Source: an uncultured Oscillospiraceae bacterium
Lineage (GTDB): Bacteria; Bacillota; Clostridia; Oscillospirales; Ruminococcaceae
Reading direction: 5' to 3'
Assembly (NCBI GenBank): GCA_910578255.1
Contig: CAJTQM010000002.1
Span: 25,688 to 89,687, forward strand
Length of the DNA stretch: 64,000 bases
The position numbers were made by a program, and so were the translations under genes. The notes below the pieces were generated by a model, which saw only the letters and a program-made list of their open reading frames with translations, was not told where the DNA came from and made no database searches. Shown here one piece after another: positions 41,012-50,241 of the stretch (positions are counted from its first letter, which is position 1; each line of letters begins with the position of its first letter).

Positions 41012-41419
41012 TCAGACGTTTTCCCGCCGGTGCAGCGCCAGATGCTCTTTTTCCAATTCGGCCAATAGCGCGCCGAAGGGCCAGCCCTGGTTGTGGGGGG
41101 TCATAACCGCCTTCAGCTGGACGGACAGCGCAAGCCGGTTCATTTTTTCCAGCAGCTGGCGCACCTTTTTTTCCTCCATCCCGCAGAAGATCATGGCCTC
41201 CCGCTGGGGGATCGGCTGCTCCCAGGGCGATTTTGCCGGGGAAAAACCGGGGATTCCGGCCAAAAAGCCAAGACAATGGCCTAAATGTTCGGCCGAAACC
41301 TCCTGGAAAGGGATCTTCTCCGCCTGGCAGAAGGCGGAGACCGCCTGACCTTGTTCGGTCCCGCCGCCGGGATAAAATAAAATTTTCGCTGCGGCCGGTT
41401 TTTGGATATGCGCTTTCAT
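41012..41419 (-). CDS. DUF3783 domain protein
   Basis: 135-residue cytoplasmic protein of the uncharacterised DUF3783 group. The family mark is near the C-terminus: TPHNQGWPFGALLAELEKEH. An earlier CGMEEKKVRQLLEKMNR segment precedes it. It overlaps the upstream kinase gene by four bases (ATGA), so the two are translationally coupled. The function is unknown; a regulatory link to sugar phosphate metabolism would be speculation. Confidence 0.78.
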   Translation of the reverse strand: MKAHIQKPAAAKILFYPGGGTEQGQAVSAFCQAEKIPFQEVSAEHLGHCLGFLAGIPGFSPAKSPWEQPIPQREAMIFCGMEEKKVRQLLEKMNRLALSVQLKAVMTPHNQGWPFGALLAELEKEHLALHRRENV

Positions 41420-42339
41420 TTTCCTGCTCCTTCTCTTCTTTTTATCTGTGCGGCAAGGGAGAGGATTTCCTCTTTTTCCGCGAGCCTTCCCGCAAAAGCG
41501 GCGGCGCTTCCGGCGGCAACAGCCAGCGCCAGCGCACCGGACCAGCTTCGGCCCCAGGCCAATCCTGTCAAAAACCCGGCGGCGAGACTGTCCCCCGCGC
41601 CGGTGGCGCCTTTACAAACGCCCTGTGGGGCCGCCAGCTGGTAAAATTCGCCGGATTCAGTCAAAAGTGCCGCGCCGTCGGCGCCCAGCGAGAGCAGTAC
41701 GTTGCGCGCCCCCATGGCCTGGATGCCCCGGGCCGCCGCCCGGGCAAAGTCCGGGTGAGATTCCACCATCTCCAGCAGACGGGCCGCCTCGTCCCGGTTG
41801 GGCTTGACCAGCGTTGGCCGGCCCTCTAAGCTGCGTCGAAGCAGTTCGCCGTCGGCGTCTGCCACCGTAAAAACGCCCCGTCCCCGCAGCCGGTCCAGAA
41901 TCTCCCGGACAAAATCCGGCTCGATTCCCGGCGGCAGGCTGCCCCCAAAGGAGAGGACATCCCCTTCTTCCAGCGTCTCCAGCCGACGGGAAAGCTGGCG
42001 CAGTTCCTGGGGAGAGATCAAAGGACCCGGCGCGTTGATTTCGGTTTCTTCCCCGGCGCGCAGCTTTATGTTGATCCGGGTTTCCCCCTGGATCTCGGTC
42101 AGTTCCTCCCGGATTCCCTCTTTTTCCAAAAGTTTTCGCAGCTGCCGCCCCGCGTAACCCCCGGCGAAGCCCAGGGCCCGGTTTGGAACCCCCAGCCGGG
42201 TGAAGATCACCGACTGGTTGATCCCCTTGCCGCCGAAAACCATACGGGCCGTCTGGGACCGGTTCACCTTCCCCAAAAGAACCGGCTGGCCCTCCAGAAC
42301 GTAATCCAGCGAAGGATTGCATGTAACGGTGTAAATCAT
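41416..42339 (-). CDS. fruK: PfkB-family 1-phosphofructokinase-type kinase
   Basis: 307-residue ribokinase-superfamily enzyme, closest in form to 1-phosphofructokinase/tagatose-6-phosphate kinase. It begins MIYTVTCNPSLDYVLEG and has the phosphate-binding GGKGINQSVIFTRLG, FGGSLPPGI, VKPNRDE and the catalytic anion hole GATGAGDSLAAGFLTG. No PTS transporter or regulator is adjacent, so the substrate is uncertain. It is co-transcribed with the DUF3783 gene. Confidence 0.82.
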   Translation of the reverse strand: MIYTVTCNPSLDYVLEGQPVLLGKVNRSQTARMVFGGKGINQSVIFTRLGVPNRALGFAGGYAGRQLRKLLEKEGIREELTEIQGETRINIKLRAGEETEINAPGPLISPQELRQLSRRLETLEEGDVLSFGGSLPPGIEPDFVREILDRLRGRGVFTVADADGELLRRSLEGRPTLVKPNRDEAARLLEMVESHPDFARAAARGIQAMGARNVLLSLGADGAALLTESGEFYQLAAPQGVCKGATGAGDSLAAGFLTGLAWGRSWSGALALAVAAGSAAAFAGRLAEKEEILSLAAQIKRREGAGK

Positions 42340-42407
42340 AAACGAGGCTCCTTTCCCCCGTCGGCCGGCGGTGAGAATGGGAGACCGGCCCCTTAAAGCC
42401 GACCGAT

Positions 42408-42450
42408 AAAAAAGGCGATCCCCGGCTTTTGGCTGGACATCGCCTTTTAT
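42408..42450 (-). terminator. Terminator after the foldase gene
   Basis: Stem AAAAAGGCGAT / ATCGCCTTTT read on the minus strand with a following T run. Confidence 0.75.
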
Positions 42451-42501
42451 TCATTGAATGGGTTGGGGCAGGTTTGCCAAAGCGCCGCCCTTTTTCCGTT
42501 T

Positions 42502-43563
42502 TTAGCCTAAGATTTTTTTGGCCCCGTAACGGTTCACCGCCGAATCGTTAAAGGTGATCTGGACCGATTCGGCCCACTGGGCCACCTGCTCTAAAAACTC
42601 GTCGTTTTTCACGGCGGAGAGAATGGACTCCCGGTTTTTCTCGAAGTTTTCCTGGTCCGCCATGGGATCCAGCTTTTTGACCAGAATCAGCGCGTCGTCG
42701 GTGGTGATCACCTTTACCTCGTCCGCCTTCATCTGCTTGATTGCCGTGACCATCGCTTCGGGGTAGTAGGATTCGGTAGAGGCGGAGATGATGTTATCAT
42801 AATAATCGTCCGCCCGGTTGGGCAGGTCCGCTTCCGCTGAGCCCTGTTCTTTTAAAAGAGTCCGTTCCGTCTCTTTTAAGATGGAGACGAAATCCTCGCC
42901 TTTCCGGGCGCGGGTGATGGCCTCGTCCACCAGATCCTTGCGCTTTTGCAGCTTCTCCTCCTCCAGATCCTTGGTGGAAACGGAGATATACTGGATGTTC
43001 TGGTAATTTTCGGCGTAGTAGGCTTTCAACTCCTGGTCGCTTACCTCTTTTTCGCCGCCTTTGCCGTAGATAGAGTTAAAGATCATCCGCGAACGGTAGC
43101 GGGATTCAATCTGCAGACGAACCGACTCTTTGGAAACGCCGCTTTTTTCGTAAGATTCCTTGCCCTCGGACCAGTAGTTTTCCAACTCCTGGTTGATCAG
43201 CGCCTGGTCGGCCTCGTCAAAGGAAAAGCCCAATTCGTTAAACCGGTTCAAAACGGCAAAATAGTTTTTCACGCTGTCTTTGGTTTTGTCGCGGATCCAG
43301 TCGTTTACCGATTTGCCGTCCAGCGAGTTTTTCCACAGATTTTTTGGGTTGACCGATTCGGCGTTTTCGGTGTACATCTGCTGCAGGGCCGAAACGGCGG
43401 AACTGTAGTTGTTGGAAAGATTCAGAATATATACGCCGGCAGGAAGGGTGGTGTCCCCGGATTTGGCGATCCAGGTGGTGGATTTGTTCAAGGTACAGCC
43501 GCCCAACGCCAAAAGGACCGCAAAGGCCGCCACAAGCGCGAGAACGGATTTCAATCGCTTCAT
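42502..43563 (-). CDS. Lipoprotein foldase-like protein (PrsA/SurA group)
   Basis: 353-residue lipoprotein: signal MKRLKSVLALVAAFAVLLAL with lipobox LGGC, so it is anchored outside the membrane. The helical SurA-N-like region (about 45-260) includes LINQELENYWSEGKESYEK and KEVSDQELKAYYAENYQNI. A clear parvulin isomerase core is not visible, so it may be a chaperone without isomerase activity. On the minus strand the likely promoter is TGGACT...TATAAT (43711-43739). Its role would be folding of secreted proteins. Confidence 0.75.
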   Translation of the reverse strand: MKRLKSVLALVAAFAVLLALGGCTLNKSTTWIAKSGDTTLPAGVYILNLSNNYSSAVSALQQMYTENAESVNPKNLWKNSLDGKSVNDWIRDKTKDSVKNYFAVLNRFNELGFSFDEADQALINQELENYWSEGKESYEKSGVSKESVRLQIESRYRSRMIFNSIYGKGGEKEVSDQELKAYYAENYQNIQYISVSTKDLEEEKLQKRKDLVDEAITRARKGEDFVSILKETERTLLKEQGSAEADLPNRADDYYDNIISASTESYYPEAMVTAIKQMKADEVKVITTDDALILVKKLDPMADQENFEKNRESILSAVKNDEFLEQVAQWAESVQITFNDSAVNRYGAKKILG

Positions 43564-43710
43564 GATACATTTCTCCTAAACAGTGTTTTTAAAAGAGCCT
43601 GTCCCCTTTTTGGCAGGGGAACGAAAACGGATTTTAACGGTCCCGCTCCCCGCCCTTGCAGGGCAGCCGGGGCGGATGGCCGAAAAAAGCGGCACAACCA
43701 CTATTTTTTT

Positions 43711-43739
43711 ATTATACACAAAGGGAATCCAAAAGTCCA
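43711..43739 (-). promoter_or_regulatory. Candidate promoter for the foldase lipoprotein
   Basis: Minus-strand TGGACT (43734-43739) and TATAAT (43711-43716), 17 bases apart. The 288-base gap also holds a GC-rich imperfect hairpin around 43645-43685 and the divergent promoter. Confidence 0.45.
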
Positions 43740-43798
43740 GAAACATCTGATGAATTTTTGCGTGGAGAAAAGAGAGGCCGCCTTCCGGCAAAAAACAG

Positions 43799-43827
43799 TT
43801 GAGAATCAGGCGGCAGAATGATAGTAT
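43799..43827 (+). promoter_or_regulatory. Candidate promoter for the M23-like gene
   Basis: TTGAGA (43799-43804) and TAGTAT (43822-43827), 17 bases apart, about 25 bases before the start. Confidence 0.5.
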
Positions 43828-43851
43828 AAAAGAAAAAGGAGGCGGACGCTT

Positions 43852-45408
43852 ATGACCCAGGGGGGAAAACTCATTGCGGTGGCGGTGACTTTGTCGCTGC
43901 TGGCGATTTTGTCCGGGCTTTTGTTCGGCCGGGAAAAACTCCCGCTGCTTGAAGAGGATATGGACGTTTGGGTCAGCCGGCAGGACCAGGATATTCTGCA
44001 CCGTCTGTCCGACCAGGAAAAAGAGCTGCTGGGCGAAATCCTCTCTCGGCAGAAAAAGCGGGAGGACCAGGACCGGTACGGGGATTTTGTGCTGGCATTT
44101 GCGGCTTACCAAAATGGCCGGGAGGTATTGCAGCCGTCTTTATACCGGCTGACCGACGGGACCAACGAGTTTGTGATGAAATACCCCGATGGCGGCTGTT
44201 ACGGCCTGGATACCCGCTGGGTGCTTCAGCTTTTGACCAGTGATACGCTGGACGCCCTGTTTGAATATATTGAGGACGCGCCGACCATGACGGTGTCTCA
44301 GGGCGGCCAGAGCCTGACTTTACACTGTGTGGAAAACGGCTGGCAGTATAAAAAAATCGACAACAGCATCTTTATGGACGGCGTACTGGTAAAGGACAGT
44401 CAGACTCTGCTGGAGCCGCAGGACTATCAGGGCCTGGCCCTCTCCTTTTCTACCGAGCCGCAGTCGGTGCGGGTACAGATTACCCTGCCCGGATACGCCG
44501 ATCCGGTGTTTCAGGGCAGTGCCGGTCAGCTAAGTCAGTTTGACCCGCCGCTCAGCGGCCGCTATGAGATGCGGGTGACGGCCCGATGGGTCGAAACGGC
44601 TTTGCGCCGGTATTCGGGAGAATGTGTTTACGCGCTGGATTTACAGGTGAAAAAGGCGGCGGAAATCCTGGTTCCCGTTCAGAAGACCACGCAGGGCGGC
44701 CTTCTGGAAATAACCGTTTTAAACCCGCCGGATCCGGCCAGCCTGGCGGTCCGCTGCGACGCCGGGCGGGCAGGCCCGTTTGTCAAGCGGGCGGAGGGGG
44801 TCTACAGCTGCTTGCTGGCGGTCCGTTACGCAGGAACCTACACTCTTTCTGTATCCGGCGAGCAGACCCAGGGCCAGCAGCAAATTCAGGTGGATGCCGC
44901 GGGAATCGAAACGGTGGGGCTGCCCTTCCCTCTCGAGACCCAGGAGGAAACGCCGCAGCTTTCCTTAGCGCAAACCCGGGAGCGTTTTTTGGCCGGCACC
45001 GAGGGAAAATACTGGCGGGGCGTTTTTTCCCGTCCGCTGGAGGAGGACCCTTCGTTGGACGGGCGGCAGGCTTTTGAAGGCCAGCCCGGCCTGCTGGACA
45101 GAACCGTTTGGTGGCAGATCGAGGGTGAAAAGACGATCGCCGCTTCCAACACCGGCATGGTGGTTTTTGTAGGCCGGCTGGACCAAGGGGGGCTGAGCGT
45201 CGCCGTCTACCACGGAATGGGGCTGTATACCTGGTACTATGGTTTGTCCGAGGCGCTGGTGGAGGAGGGCGCCCCTGTTGCCGCCGGAGATGCGCTGGGC
45301 GTGGTGCAGCAGGAGGATGAGGCTGCCTGGTTCGGGACCCAGGCGGTGTTTGGCGGCGTTCCCCTGGATCTTTCCCGGCTTTGGACCGAGGCTTTGCTGG
45401 AGGAATAA
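43852..45408 (+). CDS. Secreted protein with degenerate M23/LytM-like domain
   Basis: 518-residue envelope protein of unknown function. It has one N-terminal membrane anchor (about residues 5-25) and a long extracellular part. Residues about 430-490 read like the M23 core (GMVVFVGRLDQGGLSVAVYH, MGLYTWYYGLSEALVEEGAP). The zinc histidine of the final HxH is replaced (YYGLS instead of YAHLS), so it is probably not a peptidase. Such degenerate domains often activate amidases. The middle region, about 180-370, is beta-rich. The ribosome site is AAAGGAGG. Confidence 0.68.
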   Translation: MTQGGKLIAVAVTLSLLAILSGLLFGREKLPLLEEDMDVWVSRQDQDILHRLSDQEKELLGEILSRQKKREDQDRYGDFVLAFAAYQNGREVLQPSLYRLTDGTNEFVMKYPDGGCYGLDTRWVLQLLTSDTLDALFEYIEDAPTMTVSQGGQSLTLHCVENGWQYKKIDNSIFMDGVLVKDSQTLLEPQDYQGLALSFSTEPQSVRVQITLPGYADPVFQGSAGQLSQFDPPLSGRYEMRVTARWVETALRRYSGECVYALDLQVKKAAEILVPVQKTTQGGLLEITVLNPPDPASLAVRCDAGRAGPFVKRAEGVYSCLLAVRYAGTYTLSVSGEQTQGQQQIQVDAAGIETVGLPFPLETQEETPQLSLAQTRERFLAGTEGKYWRGVFSRPLEEDPSLDGRQAFEGQPGLLDRTVWWQIEGEKTIAASNTGMVVFVGRLDQGGLSVAVYHGMGLYTWYYGLSEALVEEGAPVAAGDALGVVQQEDEAAWFGTQAVFGGVPLDLSRLWTEALLEE

Positions 45409-45456
45409 AGCCGCCCGTCACCACGGCGGAAAAAGGAAGAATCCCCTTTAAACCAA

Positions 45457-45491
45457 AAAGACCGGCAGGGCCTTTCGCTCTGCCGGTCTTT
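45457..45491. terminator. Bidirectional terminator
   Basis: Stem AAAGACCGGCAG / CTGCCGGTCTTT between convergent genes. Confidence 0.85.
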
Positions 45492-45547
45492 GCGTCTTTG
45501 ATCCGGGGTTCTTTTTTTCGTTCTGGCGGATTCGATTTTGCCGCCGT

Positions 45548-45961
45548 TTAGCCCTTCCTTTTTGCGGCGGCGCCCATGATCCCCAGGATTATCGCCCCGG
45601 CTGCCGCGAAAACCGCTGACGTAAGGGCCCAGCTTATGGCCAGTAGCGCGGTAGCGATCCCCGCCAGAGACGGCAGAATCTGCACCGCGGCAAACAAGGT
45701 CCCCGAAAGGCCGAGCGTCGGCACGAACGTCAGGAAAAAGAAGGCGGAAGCCTTCATCCCATACCGGGCAGAAAACCGTCGATGCAAAAGGCAGATCGCC
45801 CCCGCCGTCCCTGCCGCAAACAGGACCGAAACGGCGAGAAGGATCCATTCGGGCATTCGTCCGGCGGCGAAGCCGATCCAGTACAGGTTTAATAAGGCAA
45901 GTCCAAGGCTCGCCGCCAGACCGCCGGCCGGCAGCAAAAGAACAGCAATAGATTTTTTCAT
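45548..45961 (-). CDS. Small four-helix membrane protein, unknown
   Basis: 137 residues with four hydrophobic segments (about 5-25, 38-60, 70-95, 100-125) and a basic C-terminus AAAKRKG. No family was recognised. The ATG has an AAAAAGGAGG site, which argues for a real gene. It is monocistronic, convergent with the M23-like gene. Confidence 0.65.
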   Translation of the reverse strand: MKKSIAVLLLPAGGLAASLGLALLNLYWIGFAAGRMPEWILLAVSVLFAAGTAGAICLLHRRFSARYGMKASAFFFLTFVPTLGLSGTLFAAVQILPSLAGIATALLAISWALTSAVFAAAGAIILGIMGAAAKRKG

Positions 45962-46060
45962 GAAGGCACCCTCCTTTTTCGGGGAAAAGCCGGCTTTTTC
46001 CAGTATAACACGGACTCTATGGACCGGTCAATCCGCCGCGCCGATGGAAAAATATTCGAA

Positions 46061-46100
46061 AAAAGGCCCCCGATCCCACAAAGGGAGCGGGGGCCTTTTC
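46061..46100 (-). terminator. Terminator after the PFOR gene
   Basis: Stem AAAAGGCCCCCG / CGGGGGCCTTTT with T run on the minus strand. Confidence 0.85.
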
Positions 46101-46129
46101 GCGTCTGCAGGCCAATTTGGCCGGACAGA

Positions 46130-49100
46130 TTATTCTACGTCGTAGAGTTTGGACATTCTCAACAGGTGCTCGTACTTGGCCTTGGCGTTGGCTTCCGCCT
46201 TGTCGAACAGAACGTCCGCACGATCCGGGAAGGCGCGGGTCAGGCTACTGTAGCGAACCTCGCCGCTGATGAACTGTTTGTAATCCGCAGTAGGAGCCTT
46301 GGAATCCAGCTGGAAGGGATTTTTGCCCTCGGCAGCCAGTCTCGGGTCAAACCGCAGATTGTTCCAGTAGCCGGCGGCAACCGCGTTTTTGATCTCGGTC
46401 TGGGCCTGGCTCATGCCGGCGCGGATCCCGTGGTTGATACAAGGCGCGTAGGCGATGACGATGGACGGGCCATGGTAGCTCTCCGCCTCGGTAAAGGCCT
46501 TGATGCACTGGTTGTAGTCAGCGCCCATAGCCACCTGGGCCACATACACGTAGCCGTAACTCATGGCAATCGCTGCCAGATCCTTCTTCTTCACTTCCTT
46601 ACCGGCAGCCGCGAATTGGGCAACTGCGCCGGTGGGGGTGGACTTGGAGGACTGTCCGCCGGTGTTGGAGTAAACCTCGGTGTCGAAGACCAGGATGTTG
46701 ATGTCCTCGCCGGAAGCGATGACGTGGTCTAAGCCGCCGAAGCCGATGTCATAGGCCCAGCCGTCGCCGCCGAAGATCCAGACGGATTTCTTGTTGAGGA
46801 AATCTTTATACTGAAGAATATCCTGGCAGTAGGGGCAGTCGGTAGAAGCTTCCAGAATCTTGACCAGTTCTTCGGTCGCGGACTTGTTGGCCGCGCCGTC
46901 GTTAGCGGTGGACAGATATTTCTCGCAGGCGGCCCGTTTCTCGTCGGACTTGGTGATCTTGGCCAATTCCTCGATTTTCTCGATGGCCGCTTTGCGCATG
47001 TGATCCTGCGCTAAATACATGCCGTAGCCGTACTCGGCGTTGTCCTCAAACAGGGAGTTGGCCCAAGCCGGACCTTTGCCCTCTTTGTTGACGGTATAGG
47101 GGGTAGACGGTGCGGAACCGCCCCAGATGGAGGAGCAGCCGGTGGCGTTGGCGATATACATTCTGTCGCCGAACAGCTGGGTGACCAGCTTGGCGTAAGG
47201 GGTCTCGCCGCAGCCCGCGCAGGCGCCGGAGAATTCGAGCAGCGGCTGCTTGAACTGGCTGCCCTTGACGGTGCTCTCTTTGAACTTCTCGGCCACTTCC
47301 GGTTTCGGATCGATCTGCTGGCCGTAGGCGAAGACGTTCTGCTGCTCTCTTTGAGAATCCAGGCTCTGCATAACCAGGGCCTTGGCGCCCTTCTTGCCAG
47401 GGCATACGTTTGCGCAGGAGCCGCAGCCGGTGCAGTCGAGCACCGAAACGGTCATGGCGAACTTCATGCCGGGCATACCGGTCATATCCACGGTCTTGGT
47501 GCCGGCGGGAGCCTTGGCGGCCTCCTCCTCGGTCATGACCACCGGACGGATAACCGCATGGGGGCAGACATAGGAGCAGAAGTTACACTGGATACAGTTT
47601 TCCGGATTCCAGACCGGAACGTCCACCGCAACGCCGCGTTTTTCGTAAGCGGCAGAACCCTGCGGGAAGGTGCCGTCCTCCGCGCCCTTGAAGGCGGATA
47701 CGGGCAGTTCGTTGCCGTGCTGGTGGGTGGAGGGGATCAGGATGTTGTTGACAAAGTCCACAACATCTTTGCGTCCGCCCTCGGCTACCGGCAGCTTGTG
47801 CTCGCCGGTGGCGTTCTTCCAGGCGGCGGGAACCTCGATCTTGACCAGGCCGTCCGCGCCGCGGTCAATGGCGTCGTAGTTCATCTGGACGACCTTGTCG
47901 CCCTTTTTGCCGTAGGAAGCTTTGGCGGCGGCCTTCATATATTCCGCAGCCTGGTCGGCGGGAATGATGTTGGCCAGCTTAAAGAACGCGGACTGCAAAA
48001 CGGTGTTGATTCTGCCGCCCAGACCGATCTCGCGGCCGATTTTGATGCCGTCGATGGTGTAGAACTGAATGTTGTGGTCAGCGATATATTTTTTGTCCTT
48101 ATCCGGCAGGCGTTTCTCGATCTCGGCCATATCCCAGCCGCAGTTGAGCAAGAAAGTGCCGCCGTCCACCAGATCCTCGACCATGTCGTATTTGCCGACG
48201 TAAGCCGGGTTATGGCAGGCCACAAAGTTTGCCTTGTTGATCAGGTAGGTGGATTTGATCGGATGGTCGCCGAACCGCAGATGCGAACAGGTCAGGCCGC
48301 CGGACTTTTTGGAGTCGTAGTCAAAGTAGGCCTGTACGTATTTGTCGGTGTGGTCGCCGATGATCTTAATGGAGTTTTTGTTGGCGCCAACGGTACCGTC
48401 GGAGCCCAGGCCCCAGAACTTGCAGGCGGTCGTGCCCTTGGCCTGGGTGTCGGGCGCGTCTTCTCTTTCCAGAGAAAGACCGGTTACATCGTCGTGGATG
48501 GCGATGGTGAAACGCTCTTTCGCGCCGGTTTTGGCGTTTTTGTAAACGGCGAAAATGTCGGCGGGAACGGTGTCTTTAGAGCCCAGTCCGTAGCGGCCGG
48601 AGTAAACCGGCAACGCGCCGTAGGGGGTGCCTTTAAGCGCCATGACCACATCCAGGAACAAAGGCTCGCCGATGGAGCCGGGCTCCTTGGTTCTGTCCAG
48701 AACGGTCAGGGTCTTGGCGGAAGACGGGATGGCCTTCAGCAGATGCTCTTTGGAGAAGGGCCGGTACAGGCGGACTTTGATCAAGCCGGCCTTGCCGCCG
48801 TGGGCATTCATATAGTCGATGGTCTCTTCAATGGTGTCGCACACAGAACCCATGGCAATGACCACATGCTCCGCGTCCGGCGCGCCGTAGTAGTTAAACA
48901 GCTTGTAGTCGGTGCCGATTTTGGCGTTGACCTTGTTCATATACTCCTCTACGATGGCGGGAACCGCGTCGTAGTAGGGGTTGCAGGCCTCACGGGCCTG
49001 GAAGAAGATGTCGGGGTTCTGGGCGGTGCCGCGCAGAACCGGATGGTTCGGGTTTAAAGCGCGGTTTTTAAAGGCCTTGACCGCGTCCATATCCAGCATA

Positions 49101-49678
49101 TCGCGCAGATCCTCGTCGTCCCAGATCTGGATCTTCTGAATCTCGTGAGAGGTGCGGAAGCCGTCGAAGAAATGCAAGAACGGCACCCGGCTTTTGATGG
49201 TGGACAGATGGGCCACCGCGCCTAAGTCCATGACCTCCTGCGGGTTCTGAGAGCAAAGCATCGCAAAACCGGTCTGGCGGCAGGCGTAAACGTCCGAATG
49301 ATCGCCGTAGATGTTCAGCGCGTGAGAAGCCACGCAGCGGGCGGATACGTTGATCACGCAGGGCAGCAGTTCGCCGGCGATTTTATACATGTTGGGGATC
49401 ATCAGCAAAAGGCCCTGAGAAGCGGTAAAGGTGGTGGTCAGCGCACCGCCCTGCAAAGAGCCGTGCACCGTACCGGCAGCGCCGGCCTCGGACTGCATTT
49501 CAACGACCTTTACCTGCTGGCCGAACAGGTTCTTTTTTCCATCGGCAGACCATTTGTCCGTCACCTCCGCCATTACGGAAGAAGGCGTGATGGGGTAAAT
49601 CGCAGCAACGTCGGTAAAAGGGTACGAGGCGTACGCCGCAGCGTTGTTACCATCCATGGTCTTCATTTTTCTTGCCAT
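46130..49678 (-). CDS. nifJ: Pyruvate:ferredoxin (flavodoxin) oxidoreductase
   Basis: Single-chain PFOR of 1182 residues, the full homodimer subunit. It oxidises pyruvate and CoA to acetyl-CoA and CO2, reducing ferredoxin. Domain order is intact: pyruvate/2-oxoacid domain (MDGNNAAAYASYPFTDVAAI, PITPSS), gamma domain, two ferredoxin-type clusters (CIQCNFCSYVCPHAVI and CTGCGSCANVCPG), a third cluster CAGCGETPYAK, and the TPP site GGDGWAYDIGFGG with NTGGQSSKSTP. Its GGGAGGAAT ribosome site is strong. It is the likely main route from pyruvate in this anaerobe. Confidence 0.97.
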   Translation of the reverse strand: MARKMKTMDGNNAAAYASYPFTDVAAIYPITPSSVMAEVTDKWSADGKKNLFGQQVKVVEMQSEAGAAGTVHGSLQGGALTTTFTASQGLLLMIPNMYKIAGELLPCVINVSARCVASHALNIYGDHSDVYACRQTGFAMLCSQNPQEVMDLGAVAHLSTIKSRVPFLHFFDGFRTSHEIQKIQIWDDEDLRDMLDMDAVKAFKNRALNPNHPVLRGTAQNPDIFFQAREACNPYYDAVPAIVEEYMNKVNAKIGTDYKLFNYYGAPDAEHVVIAMGSVCDTIEETIDYMNAHGGKAGLIKVRLYRPFSKEHLLKAIPSSAKTLTVLDRTKEPGSIGEPLFLDVVMALKGTPYGALPVYSGRYGLGSKDTVPADIFAVYKNAKTGAKERFTIAIHDDVTGLSLEREDAPDTQAKGTTACKFWGLGSDGTVGANKNSIKIIGDHTDKYVQAYFDYDSKKSGGLTCSHLRFGDHPIKSTYLINKANFVACHNPAYVGKYDMVEDLVDGGTFLLNCGWDMAEIEKRLPDKDKKYIADHNIQFYTIDGIKIGREIGLGGRINTVLQSAFFKLANIIPADQAAEYMKAAAKASYGKKGDKVVQMNYDAIDRGADGLVKIEVPAAWKNATGEHKLPVAEGGRKDVVDFVNNILIPSTHQHGNELPVSAFKGAEDGTFPQGSAAYEKRGVAVDVPVWNPENCIQCNFCSYVCPHAVIRPVVMTEEEAAKAPAGTKTVDMTGMPGMKFAMTVSVLDCTGCGSCANVCPGKKGAKALVMQSLDSQREQQNVFAYGQQIDPKPEVAEKFKESTVKGSQFKQPLLEFSGACAGCGETPYAKLVTQLFGDRMYIANATGCSSIWGGSAPSTPYTVNKEGKGPAWANSLFEDNAEYGYGMYLAQDHMRKAAIEKIEELAKITKSDEKRAACEKYLSTANDGAANKSATEELVKILEASTDCPYCQDILQYKDFLNKKSVWIFGGDGWAYDIGFGGLDHVIASGEDINILVFDTEVYSNTGGQSSKSTPTGAVAQFAAAGKEVKKKDLAAIAMSYGYVYVAQVAMGADYNQCIKAFTEAESYHGPSIVIAYAPCINHGIRAGMSQAQTEIKNAVAAGYWNNLRFDPRLAAEGKNPFQLDSKAPTADYKQFISGEVRYSSLTRAFPDRADVLFDKAEANAKAKYEHLLRMSKLYDVE

Positions 49679-49727
49679 AGTGTTATTCCTCCCTTGAATT
49701 TCTGCATCTTAGCAGGAGCCGATTTGG

Positions 49728-49756
49728 GTTTGATCTGCTTGCAAACCAGATCAAAC
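49728..49756 (-). promoter_or_regulatory. Inverted repeat in the PFOR leader, candidate operator
   Basis: Perfect 10-base arms GTTTGATCTG (49728-49737) and CAGATCAAAC (49747-49756) with a nine-base spacer. It is placed about 25-55 bases downstream of the PFOR start site, so it could be a repressor site or an RNA hairpin. Confidence 0.5.
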
Positions 49757-49780
49757 GCAGAAAAAGGCTTCACCTTACTA

Positions 49781-49809
49781 ATTCTATCACGTTCCCGGAC
49801 TGCTGTAAA
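49781..49809 (-). promoter_or_regulatory. Promoter of the PFOR gene
   Basis: Minus-strand TTTACA (49804-49809) and TAGAAT (49781-49786), 17 bases apart, giving a leader of about 95 bases. Confidence 0.65.
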
Positions 49810-49897
49810 GAAAGAAAACCGGGAATTTTGCCGATTGTTTACAGTTTCACAAATAAAGAGAAGGTTTTTTTGGCAAAATGCCCTTTTGCCAAAAATC

Positions 49898-50149
49898 CTA
49901 CCCCTTAAGGCCCCTGGCCTGCCGGTCCATATCCTCGATGACGATGTCGTGGATTTCCCCTAACGAGGCGCAGTATTCCAGCACCTTCCAGGGCTCGTTG
50001 GTGTGGAAGTGGATTTTTACGAGGTCCTCGTCTCCCACCGCCAGCAGGCAGTCGCCTTTAAAATGGTCGGTGAAATAGTCGTTGATCGCGTCCTCGTCCA
50101 GGTTTTCCCCTTCGATTAAAAGCTGTGTGTCATACCGAAATTCGATCAT
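49898..50149 (-). CDS. Stand-alone FakA/DAK-like small domain protein
   Basis: 83-residue protein from the ATG at 50149, which follows GGGGAG. It matches only one segment of the fatty-acid-kinase FakA/dihydroxyacetone-kinase-like proteins: FRYDTQLLIEG, GDCLLAVGDEDLVKIHFHTN and EYCASLGEIHDIVIEDM. The N-terminal DAK2 ATP-binding domain is absent, and no FakB partner is seen. It may be a small acyl- or phosphate-binding accessory, or a decayed fragment. The intact ribosome site and clean frame favour a real small gene. Confidence 0.7.
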   Translation of the reverse strand: MIEFRYDTQLLIEGENLDEDAINDYFTDHFKGDCLLAVGDEDLVKIHFHTNEPWKVLEYCASLGEIHDIVIEDMDRQARGLKG

Positions 50150-50241
50150 ATATCTGCTCCCCTTTTCCACCGCCGCTTTGACGGGTGTTTTTTCTATTTT
50201 ACAATGGGCCGGCGCCTTTTTCAATCCCGCTGAGGGAATAT

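Noticed and set aside
47351..49057. Long open frame (568 codons) on the plus strand opposite the PFOR gene.
   Set aside because: It lies entirely antisense to a gene with clear cofactor motifs. GC-rich third positions create such shadow frames, and its sequence resembles no protein family.
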